From NCBI GenBank assembly GCA_031554725.1, contig JAVBUZ010000154.1:1-15089 (forward strand): DNA of 15,089 bases, written 5' to 3'. Below the pieces are notes generated by a model. The model worked only from the letters and a program-made list of their open reading frames with translations, did not search any database and was not told where the DNA came from. The translations under genes and the position numbers were made by a program. Origin of the DNA: JAVBUZ01 sp031554725 (GTDB lineage Bacteria; Bacillota; Clostridia; Lachnospirales; Lachnospiraceae). Positions 1 to 9,019 of the stretch are shown here, in pieces (the first letter of the stretch is position 1; each line of letters begins with the position of its first letter).

Positions 1-3000
1 TTAGATGTAACTGCAGATTTAAAAGCAACCGCAGCGGGTACAAAACAAGTAATGACAGCAGGAACAGAGGATTACTTTGATGTATTACTTTCTGCAAAGA
101 CTAAGATTGATGCGAGTACGAAAAAATTTGCGGATGATTATCAAGGAACACAGAGAATTAATACACAGGGTGTTGTTACAACAGAAGAATGCGCTGTTAG
201 ATTTACCACAGAAAATCCAGCGGAAGTAAAGGTTTACTGGGCATCAGGTGGAGATGGTCGTCAAATGGCAATCTTGGATAGTACAGGCGCTTTAGTTGAA
301 AAAACAAGTGTAAATAGTGTGGCAAATACACAATATATTTCGGAATTCACCTTAGATGATGCAGGAACCTACTATTTAGGCGGTGATGTAAATAGCAACT
401 ATATCTTTAGGGTTGTAGTAACTGAAAAGAGTAAAGGCGGAAGTGTAAAACCCCCTAGAAAGGGATGGTCTGAGGTTACAAATCCTTCCATTACAGGTGT
501 GACAGTAAAAACAGCTACCATTGATGTAGCAGTGGATATGACGGTTGGTTACGATGGAGCAGATAAAGTAGTAGTAGCTATGGTTGATGCAGTAGGAAAT
601 GTAGTAACAACAGCATCCTCAACATCATATAAGGATTCTCATGTAATTACATTTACTCCAACCGCATCAGGTGTTTACTCTTTCGGTGTAACAGCGGAAA
701 GAAGTGAAGAAACAACAAAAGTTGGTAACACAGTAACAGCAGATACAGCATTTGTTTTACCTCTTGTAGCACCATCTATCAGTAGTATAACTGGTATTGG
801 CGCAGGAAAGATGGAAGTAAAATGGGGCGCAGTTCCAGAAGCAACAAGCTATACGGTTACAGTAGATGGAACAAGTGTATCTGAAAATGTAAGCGCTACA
901 AAAGCAACAATTAGCGGTCTTAGCGTTGGTCAGGAATACACATTTAAAGTTGTAGCGGTAAGAGGTGCTGATGTTTCAGCAGCCGGAAGCCAAAAAGCAA
1001 CTGTTTCAGCAAATGCACAGCAGGAATGGAGCTTCTCAGCATTTGGTACAGGCGTAGATAAAACAAACAATGGCTCTATTGGAAGCGCAAATGATGGAAG
1101 CGTATCCGTGTTTAGTAAAAACAGCAAAGGTAAGTTAGTTCCTCTTAGTCATGATGGATTGGCGTTCTATTACACAACAATTCCAGCAGACCAAAACTTT
1201 ACTTTAACTGCCAAAATGACAATAGATGAATGGACATTTACCAATGCACAAGAGGGCTTTGGTCTTATGGCAGCAGATGCAGTAGGTGTTCATGGTGATT
1301 CTACAGCATTTTGGAATAACACATATATGGCATTTGCAAGTAAAGTTGAATATCTATGGGATAAATCAAAACAAGAGGTATCAGATAGTGGTGATAAGAT
1401 CTCTATGAAGCTTGGTGTTGGTACCCTAGAAAAGGTTGGTGTTACTGCTGCTAATATTGCAGAGCTTACAGGAGCTAATGCAGCAGATGCTATTGCTACT
1501 TACTTTAAATCAACAGGTGGAACACTAGAGACCTCTTGCGCAAACAATGGTCAAGGAACATATAACATCATCGGCAACTATACTAATGCAACGATGGATG
1601 GTGACCAAGCAAATAAATTAACAGAAATGGTATTTACCATTCAGAAGAATAATACGGGATATTTCCTAAGCTATACAGATGCCAGTGGAAAGGTAACTAC
1701 AAACAAGTTCTATGATACAGAGGCATTATCTAAGATCGATGAAGATAACGTATACGTTGGTTTCTTCGCATCTAGAAGTGGTACAGCAACCTTTAGTGAT
1801 ATTAGCTTAACTATTATTGATCCAAAAGATGATGCACCAGCAGAAGAAAGACCTACAACCTTAGTATCTCCTTCTTACTCAGTTGTATCGGCTACCAATG
1901 CAAATAAATCAGCATATGATTTAGTGTTTGTTGGAAATGCAGATGGAAAGCTTGATATTTCAAGAGCAGATGGTACAGTGATTGCTAGCAATGTAACTGT
2001 AAATGCTAATGTTAAATCTAATTTTACAACAACCTTGGCAAAGGGTAAAAATACGTATAATGTAACCTTTACTCCAAATGCGGATTATAAACCAAGTGAG
2101 TATGAAGTGCTTTCTTCTTATGAAGCAAAATCATTTACTCATACCGTGCAGTATACGACTTATGGTGAAGCAGGTCAGGCAATCTATGTTGCTCCAAATG
2201 GAACGGCTTCAGGAAATGGTACAAAAGAAAAACCTCTTGATATTTATACAGCAGTAAAATATGTACAGGCAGGACAGACCATTGTTTTAGCTGGTGGTAC
2301 CTATAGTCTTACAAAGACAGTTAAGGTTGAAAGAGGAATTGATGGAACAGCAGATAATATGATTTACATGATTGCTGATCCAGATAGCGCAAGTAGACCA
2401 GTATTTAATTTCAGCAAAGCATGTACAGGTATGATTTTCGTAGGTGATTATTGGTACTGCAAAGGCTTTGATGTAACCAATACTAAAAACGGTGAAAAAG
2501 GTATTCAGGTATCGGGAAACTTTAGCGTATTTGATGATTTGTGTATGTATTACAATGGAAATACCGGTTTACAGATAAGCAGATACTTAAGCAGTGATAG
2601 CACTATGGCAGAGTGGCCATCTTATAACCTCGTTTTAAACTGTACCTCTTATGGAAATGCAGATAATGGATATGAAGATGCCGATGGATTTGCAGCAAAG
2701 CTTACGGTTGGTCTAGGCAATGTGTTTGATGGCTGTATTGCACATCATAATGCAGATGATGGTTGGGATTTGTTTGCAAAACCAGAAACTGGACCGATTG
2801 GTCAGGTTATTATACAGAACTGTGTAGCTTATGAAAATGGTTACCTTGAAGATGGTACCAATGCAGGTAACGGTAATGGATTCAAAATGGGTGGTACAAG
2901 TATTGCAGGAAATCATATACTTATCAACAGTGTTTCCTTTGGAAATAAGGCAAAGGGTATTGATTCTAATAGTGGTCCGGATATCCAAGTAGATAAGTGT

Positions 3001-3873
3001 ACATCCTTTAACAACGGAAGTTTAGACGAAAGTGGCAAGGTTGTAGGAGGAAATGTTGCATTATATACGAATGATGCTGCTAATACCAATTTCATTGCAA
3101 GTGGAATTATATCTTTCCGTACACAGTTAACCCAAATTGGGGAAAACATTAAGCTAAAAGGAACTCAGAATAGTGAACAGGTATACAGAACAAATAACTA
3201 CTACTGGGATGTTACAACATTGTCATCTAAAAACACTGAAGGAAACACCGTGGCAGAAGATTGGTTTGTATCTCTAGTATTTAGTGGAATTACAAGAAAT
3301 GCAGATGGAACCATCAATATGAACGGCTTCCTTGAATTAACAGATAAAGTACCAACTGGAGTAGGTGCTATTATGGGTGGTCAGGCATCAGGAAGTATTG
3401 TTGTTCCAGTAGAAACAGATGGTACGGTTGATACAGGAAGTAAAGAAACTCCTTCCGATAACAACAATAACAATAATAATAACAATAGCAACAACAATAA
3501 TAATAGCAACAACAATACTACCGACACTACTTCAACATCTGAAACCAAGACTACAGATGCAAAGGCAAGTACAGGCAAAAAAACAGGGAAAACAACTGTT
3601 AAGGAAAGCAAAGAAGAAGTAGTAAAGGAAGAAAAGCCACAAGCAAGTGAAGCAGAAAAACCTGCAGAAACCAAAGTGGAAGAGAAGACAGACAGTGAAG
3701 GCGACAAGAAGCAAGACACTGGAAAAGAAGTAATTGCAGAAACTGAAGCAGTTTTATCGGATTCGGCAAAGAAAACAAGTCTTCCTATTATTCCAATTGT
3801 TGTGGTAGCAGGTGTAGCTGTGGGAGCAGCAGGCGTAGGTAGCATTTTTCTTTCAAAGAAGAAACTTAAATAG
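1..3873 (+). CDS. Large surface-anchored pectate lyase, PL9 type (5' end outside the window)
   Basis: The frame is open from base 1 with no ribosome binding site before the first ATG (base 52), so the N-terminus and any signal peptide lie upstream. Residues here count from the first in-window codon. Two beta-sandwich-like segments (about 20-145 and 150-255) come first, then a fibronectin type III-like domain (about 256-335), a concanavalin-like beta-sandwich (about 341-610) and a linker domain (about 618-725). The right-handed beta-helix lyase domain starts near I728 (IYVAPNGTASGNGT). D895, D919, D920 and D923 have exactly the spacing I recall for the calcium-binding aspartates of Dickeya PelL/Pel9A (209, 233, 234, 237). 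K962 in GNGFKMGG fits the catalytic lysine. Family PL9 cleaves polygalacturonate by beta-elimination. The C-terminus has an Asn-rich tract, a Lys/Glu-rich stretch, a membrane segment (about 1263-1284) and a basic SKKKLK tail. The enzyme is therefore probably held outside the cell on the membrane. Exact substrate is inferred. Confidence 0.85.
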   Translation, partial: LDVTADLKATAAGTKQVMTAGTEDYFDVLLSAKTKIDASTKKFADDYQGTQRINTQGVVTTEECAVRFTTENPAEVKVYWASGGDGRQMAILDSTGALVEKTSVNSVANTQYISEFTLDDAGTYYLGGDVNSNYIFRVVVTEKSKGGSVKPPRKGWSEVTNPSITGVTVKTATIDVAVDMTVGYDGADKVVVAMVDAVGNVVTTASSTSYKDSHVITFTPTASGVYSFGVTAERSEETTKVGNTVTADTAFVLPLVAPSISSITGIGAGKMEVKWGAVPEATSYTVTVDGTSVSENVSATKATISGLSVGQEYTFKVVAVRGADVSAAGSQKATVSANAQQEWSFSAFGTGVDKTNNGSIGSANDGSVSVFSKNSKGKLVPLSHDGLAFYYTTIPADQNFTLTAKMTIDEWTFTNAQEGFGLMAADAVGVHGDSTAFWNNTYMAFASKVEYLWDKSKQEVSDSGDKISMKLGVGTLEKVGVTAANIAELTGANAADAIATYFKSTGGTLETSCANNGQGTYNIIGNYTNATMDGDQANKLTEMVFTIQKNNTGYFLSYTDASGKVTTNKFYDTEALSKIDEDNVYVGFFASRSGTATFSDISLTIIDPKDDAPAEERPTTLVSPSYSVVSATNANKSAYDLVFVGNADGKLDISRADGTVIASNVTVNANVKSNFTTTLAKGKNTYNVTFTPNADYKPSEYEVLSSYEAKSFTHTVQYTTYGEAGQAIYVAPNGTASGNGTKEKPLDIYTAVKYVQAGQTIVLAGGTYSLTKTVKVERGIDGTADNMIYMIADPDSASRPVFNFSKACTGMIFVGDYWYCKGFDVTNTKNGEKGIQVSGNFSVFDDLCMYYNGNTGLQISRYLSSDSTMAEWPSYNLVLNCTSYGNADNGYEDADGFAAKLTVGLGNVFDGCIAHHNADDGWDLFAKPETGPIGQVIIQNCVAYENGYLEDGTNAGNGNGFKMGGTSIAGNHILINSVSFGNKAKGIDSNSGPDIQVDKCTSFNNGSLDESGKVVGGNVALYTNDAANTNFIASGIISFRTQLTQIGENIKLKGTQNSEQVYRTNNYYWDVTTLSSKNTEGNTVAEDWFVSLVFSGITRNADGTINMNGFLELTDKVPTGVGAIMGGQASGSIVVPVETDGTVDTGSKETPSDNNNNNNNNNSNNNNNSNNNTTDTTSTSETKTTDAKASTGKKTGKTTVKESKEEVVKEEKPQASEAEKPAETKVEEKTDSEGDKKQDTGKEVIAETEAVLSDSAKKTSLPIIPIVVVAGVAVGAAGVGSIFLSKKKLK
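3460..3516 (+). repeat. Asn-codon tract (AAC/AAT low-complexity repeat)
   Basis: Nineteen consecutive codons encode 17 asparagines and two serines, mixing AAC and AAT irregularly with AGC interruptions. It lies between the catalytic region and the Lys/Glu-rich stem of the pectate lyase and reads as a flexible linker. Because the codons are only near-repeats, slippage-driven length change is possible but less likely than for a pure repeat. Confidence 0.8.
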
Positions 3874-3910
3874 CCAGTTCCGCAATCCATCAAAATAAAT
3901 GTTTTAAGGA

Positions 3911-3945
3911 AACAACGCAGGAAGAAATTTCTTGCGTTGTTTTCG
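3911..3945 (+). terminator. Rho-independent terminator of the pectate lyase gene
   Basis: The arms AACAACGCA (3911-3919) and TGCGTTGTT (3933-3941) are perfectly complementary. The stem can be extended inwards with a few further pairs, and the 3' side runs into TTTTCG. It sits 38 bases after the lyase stop and ahead of the promoter of the next unit, so it separates the two transcripts. Confidence 0.8.
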
Positions 3946-3955
3946 TATGTTTTAC

Positions 3956-3984
3956 TAGAAATGATGTGCTTTTTATGATACAAT
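3956..3984 (+). promoter_or_regulatory. Extended -10 promoter of the paaK-ior operon
   Basis: TACAAT at 3979-3984 matches the sigma-A -10 consensus at five of six bases and is preceded by TGA, giving the extended -10 form TGN-TACAAT. TAGAAA at 3956-3961 is a weak -35 (four of six) at the usual 17-base spacing. Transcription would start near 3991, leaving a leader of about 64 bases before the first gene. Confidence 0.55.
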
Positions 3985-4001
3985 AGGAATACTTTTGAGA
4001 A

Positions 4002-4030
4002 TTAAAGTTCTGTAGCGCTAAAGTTTAAAG
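4002..4030 (+). promoter_or_regulatory. Repeated TTAAAGT-like boxes in the operon leader
   Basis: TTAAAGT (4002-4008), CTAAAGT (4018-4024) and TTAAAG (4025-4030) occur close together between the predicted transcription start and the ribosome binding site. The segment also contains the 8-base palindrome TAGCGCTA (4013-4020). The same TTAAAGT word forms the inverted repeat upstream of the symporter gene at 10317. A shared regulator is possible but the words are short and A/T rich, so chance is a real alternative. Confidence 0.25.
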
Positions 4031-4054
4031 CGATGCAGTAACAGGAGGTACATA

Positions 4055-5356
4055 ATGATCTGGTCTAAAGAGGAAACTTGGTCAAGAGAAGAAATGGAGG
4101 CGCTACAGCTTGAGCGCTTAAAAAATACGGTGGATTTAGTATGGAATAAGGTTCCTGCTTATCGTAAGAAGATGGAAGAAGTGGGAGTGGCGCCTGAAGA
4201 TATTAAAACGCTGAAAGATTTAGGAAAGCTTCCTTTTGTGACAAAGCAAGATTTAAGGGATAACTATCCTTATGGTCTTTTTGCAGTGCCACAAAAAGAG
4301 CTGGTACGTATCCATGCATCAAGTGGAACAACAGGAAAACCAACTGTAGTGGGTTATACCAAGCGAGATTTAGAGATGTGGACGGAGTGCGTATCAAGAA
4401 TTGCTGCGATGGGTGGAGCAACAGATGAGGATGTGGCTCAGATTTGCTTTGGCTATGGTATGTTTACGGGTGCACTTGGACTTCATTACGGCTTAGAAAA
4501 TATGGGAGCAACCATTGTTCCATCTTCTACCGGTAATTCAGAAAAGCAGATTATGTATATGCAGGATTTTGGAACCAGTCTTTTGGTAGCAACACCTTCT
4601 TATGCACTTAGACTTGCAGAGGTTGCTATGGAAATGGGCTTAGACCCTAAAAAAGATTTAAATGTTCGTATTGGTCTAGTGGGTAGTGAGTTGTTAACAG
4701 ATGCCATGAGAACAGAGATGCATAAGCTTTGGGGTGATGAAATGAAGGTTACCTCCAACTATGGAATGAGTGAGCTTATGGGCCCTGGTGTGTCAGGAGA
4801 ATGTGAGCACCTATGTGGCATGCATATTAATGAAGATTATTTTATACCTGAAATTATAGATCCAAAAACAGGTGAGGTTTTACCTCCTGGTGAAAAGGGC
4901 GAACTAGTAGTTACTTGTATCTATAAAGAAGGCTTACCACTTATTCGTTATAGGACCAAGGATGTTACTAGATTGATATATGAACCATGTGCATGTGGAA
5001 GAACAACCTGTCGTATGGAAAACCTAGACGGCCGCACGGACGATATGCTAAAAATAAGAGGCGTAAATGTATTCCCAAGTCAGATAGAAGAGGTTATACT
5101 AAGTGTAGACGAAATTGGTCCACACTATGAGATAATTGTAACAAGACAAAATCACGCAGATAAGTTAGAGATACGTGTAGAGCTTGTTAAAGCGACAGAC
5201 TCTTTTAAAGAGCTTGAAGCAATCCAACGAAAGATTAATGCAAAGCTAAAAATGGTATTGGGCTTAGAAGCGAAGATAAGCTTAGAATCACCAAATACCT
5301 TACAACGATTTGAAGGAAAAGCAAAAAGAGTAAAGGACTTAAGAAAGGAATTATAA
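4055..5356 (+). CDS. paaK: Phenylacetate-CoA ligase family protein, first copy
   Basis: An AMP-forming aryl-CoA ligase of 433 residues, the usual PaaK length. Such enzymes activate phenylacetate or related arylacetates with ATP and CoA in the cytoplasm. Visible motifs are the adenylate-binding loop ASSGTTGKP (88-96), YGMSE (236-240), and the hinge-side motif GRTDDMLKIRGVNVFP (326-341). A CACGRTTC cysteine cluster sits just before the hinge motif, as is common in clostridial and archaeal PaaK proteins. ATG at 4055 is preceded by AGGAGG (4043-4048) six bases away. It is the first gene of the operon, and iorA starts two bases after its stop. The neighbouring IorAB makes or consumes arylacetyl-CoA, so the likely substrate is phenylacetate, 4-hydroxyphenylacetate or indoleacetate. 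The family call is secure; the exact substrate and working direction are inferred. Confidence 0.9.
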   Translation: MIWSKEETWSREEMEALQLERLKNTVDLVWNKVPAYRKKMEEVGVAPEDIKTLKDLGKLPFVTKQDLRDNYPYGLFAVPQKELVRIHASSGTTGKPTVVGYTKRDLEMWTECVSRIAAMGGATDEDVAQICFGYGMFTGALGLHYGLENMGATIVPSSTGNSEKQIMYMQDFGTSLLVATPSYALRLAEVAMEMGLDPKKDLNVRIGLVGSELLTDAMRTEMHKLWGDEMKVTSNYGMSELMGPGVSGECEHLCGMHINEDYFIPEIIDPKTGEVLPPGEKGELVVTCIYKEGLPLIRYRTKDVTRLIYEPCACGRTTCRMENLDGRTDDMLKIRGVNVFPSQIEEVILSVDEIGPHYEIIVTRQNHADKLEIRVELVKATDSFKELEAIQRKINAKLKMVLGLEAKISLESPNTLQRFEGKAKRVKDLRKEL

Positions 5357-5358
5357 TC

Positions 5359-7095
5359 GTGGCAGAAACAAAGATTATGTTAGGCAATGAAGCAATTGCA
5401 AGAGGTGCATATGAGGCGGGTGTAAAGCTATCTGCAGCATATCCAGGAACCCCAAGTACAGAAATTAGTGAAAATATTGTAAATTATCCAGAAATTTATG
5501 CAGAATGGTCTCCAAATGAAAAGGTGGCAATGGAAGTTGCTATCGGAGCTTCTATTAGTGGTGTAAGAGCTATGGCTTCTATGAAGCACGTAGGTGTTAA
5601 TGTAGCAAGTGATCCTCTTTACACGGTGTCTTATTCAGGCGTTAACGGTGGCCTAGTATTAGTTGCTGCTGATGATCCAGGCTTATATAGCTCACAAAAT
5701 GAGCAGGATACTAGATGTGTAGCAAGAGCAGCAATTGTGCCGGTATTAGAACCATCTGATAGTAATGAAGCAAAAGAGTTTGTTAAATTTGCTTTTGATA
5801 TGAGTGAAAAATATGATACACCTGTTATCTTACGTACAACAACAAGACTTTCTCATTCACAAGGACCTGTAGAGTTGTGTGATCGTGTAGAAGTAGAAGA
5901 TAGAACATATGAAAGAAATGCTCCTAAATATGTTATGATGCCAAACAATGCTAAAGCTCGTCATCTTTATGTAGAAGAAAGAATGAAGGCTATGGCAGAG
6001 GATGGATGTAGCTTCCCAATTAATAAGTCAGAATACAAGGATACTTCGATTGGATTTATTACAAGTGGTATTCCGTACCAGTACGTAAAAGAAGTTTTTC
6101 CCAATGCATCTGTTTTAAAATTAGGAATGGTTCACCCACTACCTAAAAAGCTGATTCAGGATTTTGCTTCTAAAGTTGATAAACTATATATTTTTGAAGA
6201 ATTAGAACCAGTAATCGAAGAACAAGTACGTTCTTGGGGAATTGATGTAGTTGGTAAAGAAATATTTACAATTCAAGGCGAATACAGTGCCAATATGCTT
6301 AGAAAAGCAATTTTAGGAGAAGAAACTAAAACGGTAGCTGAGCAGGTTCCAGCTAGACCTCCAATTCTTTGCCCAGGTTGCCCTCATAGAAGTGTATTCT
6401 CCGTACTAAACAAATTGAAAATCCATGCTGCAGGTGATATTGGATGTTACACTTTAGGTGCAGTAGCACCCCTTAATGTTATTGATACTACCGTTTGCAT
6501 GGGGGCTAGTATTTCTACCCTTCACGGAATGGAAAAGGCAAAAGGCAAGGACTACATAAAAAATTGGGTAGCTGTTATTGGTGATTCTACCTTTATGCAT
6601 ACAGGGGTTAACTCCTTAATGAATATGGTATATAACCAAGGAACTGGAACTGTTATGATTTTAGACAATTCAACAACAGGTATGACAGGTCATCAGGATA
6701 ATGCAGCAACAGGCAAAACCTTAATGGGTGAAACTGTGAAAGAAATTAATATCTATCATTTATGCAAGGCTATGGGAATTGAACATGTAACAGAAGTAAA
6801 TGCCTTTGATTTGGTAGAATTAGAACGATTGATAAAAGAAGAAACAGCTAGAGAAGAAATCTCTGTTATCATTACAAAATCTCCTTGTGTGTTACTAAAA
6901 GGAAATGTATACCCTAACGTATGCAAACCTGTAGAAGATAAATGTAAAAAATGCGGAGCTTGCCTCAGACCAGGTTGTCCAGCGCTTACAAAAAATGCGG
7001 ACGGAACTATCGCTATTGACCAGACAATGTGTAATGGTTGTGGCTTATGTAAGTCCCTTTGTAAATTTGATGCCATTGAGACTTGTGCAAGATAG
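5359..7095 (+). CDS. iorA: Indolepyruvate:ferredoxin oxidoreductase, alpha subunit
   Basis: This is the catalytic subunit of the oxygen-sensitive enzyme that converts arylpyruvates plus CoA and oxidised ferredoxin into arylacetyl-CoA, CO2 and reduced ferredoxin. At 578 residues it is close to normal length. The N-terminal part (about 1-190) is the pyrimidine-binding half with AYPGTPSTEI near the start. CPGCPHRS begins at C338. The thiamine diphosphate half carries GDIGCYTLG (359-367) and GDSTFMHTG (408-416) followed by the conserved TTGMTGHQDN stretch. The C-terminus is a ferredoxin domain with two 4Fe-4S motifs: C529, C532, C535, C540 and C558, C561, C564, C568. Translation starts at a GTG two bases after the paaK stop, with AAGAAAGGAA as the binding site inside the end of paaK. 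This implies coupled translation. All expected cofactor residues are present. Confidence 0.95.
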   Translation: MAETKIMLGNEAIARGAYEAGVKLSAAYPGTPSTEISENIVNYPEIYAEWSPNEKVAMEVAIGASISGVRAMASMKHVGVNVASDPLYTVSYSGVNGGLVLVAADDPGLYSSQNEQDTRCVARAAIVPVLEPSDSNEAKEFVKFAFDMSEKYDTPVILRTTTRLSHSQGPVELCDRVEVEDRTYERNAPKYVMMPNNAKARHLYVEERMKAMAEDGCSFPINKSEYKDTSIGFITSGIPYQYVKEVFPNASVLKLGMVHPLPKKLIQDFASKVDKLYIFEELEPVIEEQVRSWGIDVVGKEIFTIQGEYSANMLRKAILGEETKTVAEQVPARPPILCPGCPHRSVFSVLNKLKIHAAGDIGCYTLGAVAPLNVIDTTVCMGASISTLHGMEKAKGKDYIKNWVAVIGDSTFMHTGVNSLMNMVYNQGTGTVMILDNSTTGMTGHQDNAATGKTLMGETVKEINIYHLCKAMGIEHVTEVNAFDLVELERLIKEETAREEISVIITKSPCVLLKGNVYPNVCKPVEDKCKKCGACLRPGCPALTKNADGTIAIDQTMCNGCGLCKSLCKFDAIETCAR

Positions 7096-7106
7096 GAGAG
7101 ATAAAA

Positions 7107-7682
7107 GTGGAAACAAAGAATATTATGATTGTTGGTGTAGGTGGTCAGGGAACACTTTTGACTAGCCGAATTCTAGGAGGTATCACTGTAGATGCCGGAT
7201 ATGATGTAAAATTATCAGAAGTACATGGTATGGCACAACGTGGAGGTAGCGTAGTTACTTTTGTTAGATATGGAGAAAGCGTTGCAGAACCTATCGTAGA
7301 AGAAGGCCAAGCGGATGTTTTGATTGCTTTTGAAAGATTAGAAGCACTTCGTTATGCACACTTTTTAAAACCAGATGGGGTAATTATTGTAAATGATTGG
7401 CGTATCGATCCAATAACGGTAGTAACAGGAGCAGCAAATTATCCAGATAATATTATCGAAAATCTATCAGCAAAGAACAAGGTTTATGCAATGAATGCCA
7501 TGGAAGAAGCAAAAAAACTTGGAAATGCAAAAGCATTTAATGTAATTATTTTAGGTCTTGCTGCAAAGCATATGGATTTTGACAAAGATGCATGGCTAAA
7601 GGTAATTGAAAAAACAGTTCCACCAAAAACTGTCGAAATTAATAAGGCAGCATTTTTATTAGGGTTTCAATACGAAAAATAA
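7107..7682 (+). CDS. iorB: Indolepyruvate:ferredoxin oxidoreductase, beta subunit
   Basis: This is the small partner subunit (191 residues) of IorAB, homologous to the gamma domain of pyruvate:ferredoxin oxidoreductases. It carries the glycine-rich nucleotide/CoA-site loop GVGGQG (residues 10-15) right after the N-terminus and the family stretch SEVHGMAQRGGSV. I place the start at GTG 7107, not at the upstream ATG 7083, because AGGAG at 7094-7098 lies eight bases before the GTG. The homology also begins there: ETKNIMIVGVGGQG. The binding site overlaps the stop codon of iorA (7093-7095), which should couple the synthesis of the two subunits at about equal amounts. The gene ends 16 bases before the second ligase gene. 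Confidence 0.93.
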   Translation: METKNIMIVGVGGQGTLLTSRILGGITVDAGYDVKLSEVHGMAQRGGSVVTFVRYGESVAEPIVEEGQADVLIAFERLEALRYAHFLKPDGVIIVNDWRIDPITVVTGAANYPDNIIENLSAKNKVYAMNAMEEAKKLGNAKAFNVIILGLAAKHMDFDKDAWLKVIEKTVPPKTVEINKAAFLLGFQYEK

Positions 7683-7698
7683 CTAGGGGTGAGGTATA

Positions 7699-9003
7699 GT
7701 GGCCATGATATGGAATGAAACAAAGGAATGTATGAGTAGGGATGAAATTACCAACTTGCAAAGTGCAAGACTTGTAAAAACGGTAGATAAGGTATATCAC
7801 AATGTACCTTTTTACAGAAAAAAGATGCAAGAGCTTGGACTTGAAGTGGGGGATATTAAAGGAATCGAAGATTTAGAAAAGCTTCCTTTTACAACAAAAG
7901 ATGATTTAAGAGACAACTATCCTTTCGGACTGTTCGCAGTACCACAGTCAGAAATTGTGCGTATTCATGCATCTAGTGGAACAACAGGAAAAGCAACGGT
8001 AGTAGGTTACACAAGAAAAGACTTGGAAGTTTGGAGCGAATGTGTTGCCAGAGCTCTTACCATGGCAGGGATTACGAGAAATGATATTATTCAGGTAGCT
8101 TACGGTTATGGACTTTTTACTGGTGGACTTGGTGCACATGCAGGAGCTGAAAAATTAGGCGCAGTGGTAGTTCCAATGTCTACAGGCAATACACAGAAGC
8201 TTACAACCATGATGAAGGACTTTGGCGCAAGTGCCATCGCGTGTACCCCTTCTTACCTAATGCACATTGCAGAAGTTTTAGAAGAAGCTGGTGACATTCC
8301 AAACATTAAGCTAAAAGCGGCTGTTTGTGGAGCAGAGCCTTGGACAGAAAATATGCGTAAGCAAATAGAAGAAAAGCTTCACATTAGTGCACATGATATT
8401 TATGGTTTATCAGAAATTATGGGACCTGGTGTAGCTTGTGATTGCAAATATCATACAGGCCTTCACGTATATGAAGATCATTTCTTGCCAGAGATCATTA
8501 GTGCTGAAACCTTAAAAGGTATTCCAGCAGGCGAAACAGGTGAGTTAGTATTTACAACCTTAACCAAAGAAGGTATTCCACTTTTAAGATATCGTACTAG
8601 AGACTTAACAAGTATTGATTATGAACCTTGTCAGTGTGGAAGAACCTTAGCAAGAATTAGCAGATTTAAAGGACGTTCTGACGATATGCTAATTATTCGT
8701 GGAGTAAATGTGTTCCCATCTCAGATTGAAGCAGCACTCTTAGAGATTGGCGAAGCAACACCACACTACATGCTTATTGTAGACCGCGTAAACAATCTAG
8801 ATTCTCTAGAGGTTCAGATTGAAGTAGATGAAAAATTCTTCTCCGATGAAATTAAGGAATTAGAGAAGTTAACGAAAAAGCTAGCAACAGTAATTCAGCA
8901 TGCAGTAGGTCTTGCTGTAAAAGTTAAGCTGGTGGAACCAAAGACGATAGAGCGTAGTATGGGTAAAGCGGTTCGTGTAATTGATAAACGTAAATTGGTA
9001 TAA
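7699..9003 (+). CDS. paaK: Phenylacetate-CoA ligase family protein, second copy
   Basis: A second AMP-forming aryl-CoA ligase, 434 residues from GTG 7699 or 432 from ATG 7705. AGGGGTGAGG at 7685-7694 could serve either; the first ligase begins MIW, which fits ATG 7705 (MIWNE) equally well. Motifs include ASSGTTGKA (91-99), YGLSE (235-239), a CQCGRT cysteine motif and GRSDDMLIIRGVNVFP. By eye it is a clear but diverged paralogue of the first ligase. The N-terminal half is strongly conserved (DNYP.GLFAVPQ, RIHASSGTTGK) and the C-terminal domain much less so. This argues for old duplication or separate recruitment and for a different aryl-acid preference, not simple dosage. It follows iorB by 16 bases in the same transcript. 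Substrate and direction are inferred from IorAB. Confidence 0.9.
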   Translation: MAMIWNETKECMSRDEITNLQSARLVKTVDKVYHNVPFYRKKMQELGLEVGDIKGIEDLEKLPFTTKDDLRDNYPFGLFAVPQSEIVRIHASSGTTGKATVVGYTRKDLEVWSECVARALTMAGITRNDIIQVAYGYGLFTGGLGAHAGAEKLGAVVVPMSTGNTQKLTTMMKDFGASAIACTPSYLMHIAEVLEEAGDIPNIKLKAAVCGAEPWTENMRKQIEEKLHISAHDIYGLSEIMGPGVACDCKYHTGLHVYEDHFLPEIISAETLKGIPAGETGELVFTTLTKEGIPLLRYRTRDLTSIDYEPCQCGRTLARISRFKGRSDDMLIIRGVNVFPSQIEAALLEIGEATPHYMLIVDRVNNLDSLEVQIEVDEKFFSDEIKELEKLTKKLATVIQHAVGLAVKVKLVEPKTIERSMGKAVRVIDKRKLV

Positions 9004-9019
9004 GAAAGGCAGGAATCAT

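Noticed and set aside
2713..3149. Two antisense frames within the lyase domain
   Set aside because: They lie opposite conserved PL9 catalytic residues, show no family motifs and have ordinary low-complexity shadow composition.
3781..3870. Sortase LPXTG anchor on the lyase
   Set aside because: The end reads SLPIIPIVVV with no LPXTG or close variant; it is better called a C-terminal membrane anchor.
3381..3983. Antisense open frame of 200 codons with a long leucine run
   Set aside because: It is the shadow of the Asn-rich and Lys/Glu-rich part of the lyase, because AAC/AAT codons read as GTT/ATT/TTG-type codons in reverse. It has no convincing binding site and crosses the terminator.
7083..7106. 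ATG 7083 as the start of iorB
   Set aside because: It lies within the iorA ferredoxin-domain codons with no binding site of its own, while GTG 7107 has a well-spaced AGGAG and matches the family N-terminus.
8981..9019. ATG 8981 as the start of the ACT protein
   Set aside because: It adds 13 residues that do not resemble an ACT domain, overlaps the ligase gene and lacks a binding site; ATG 9020 has one.
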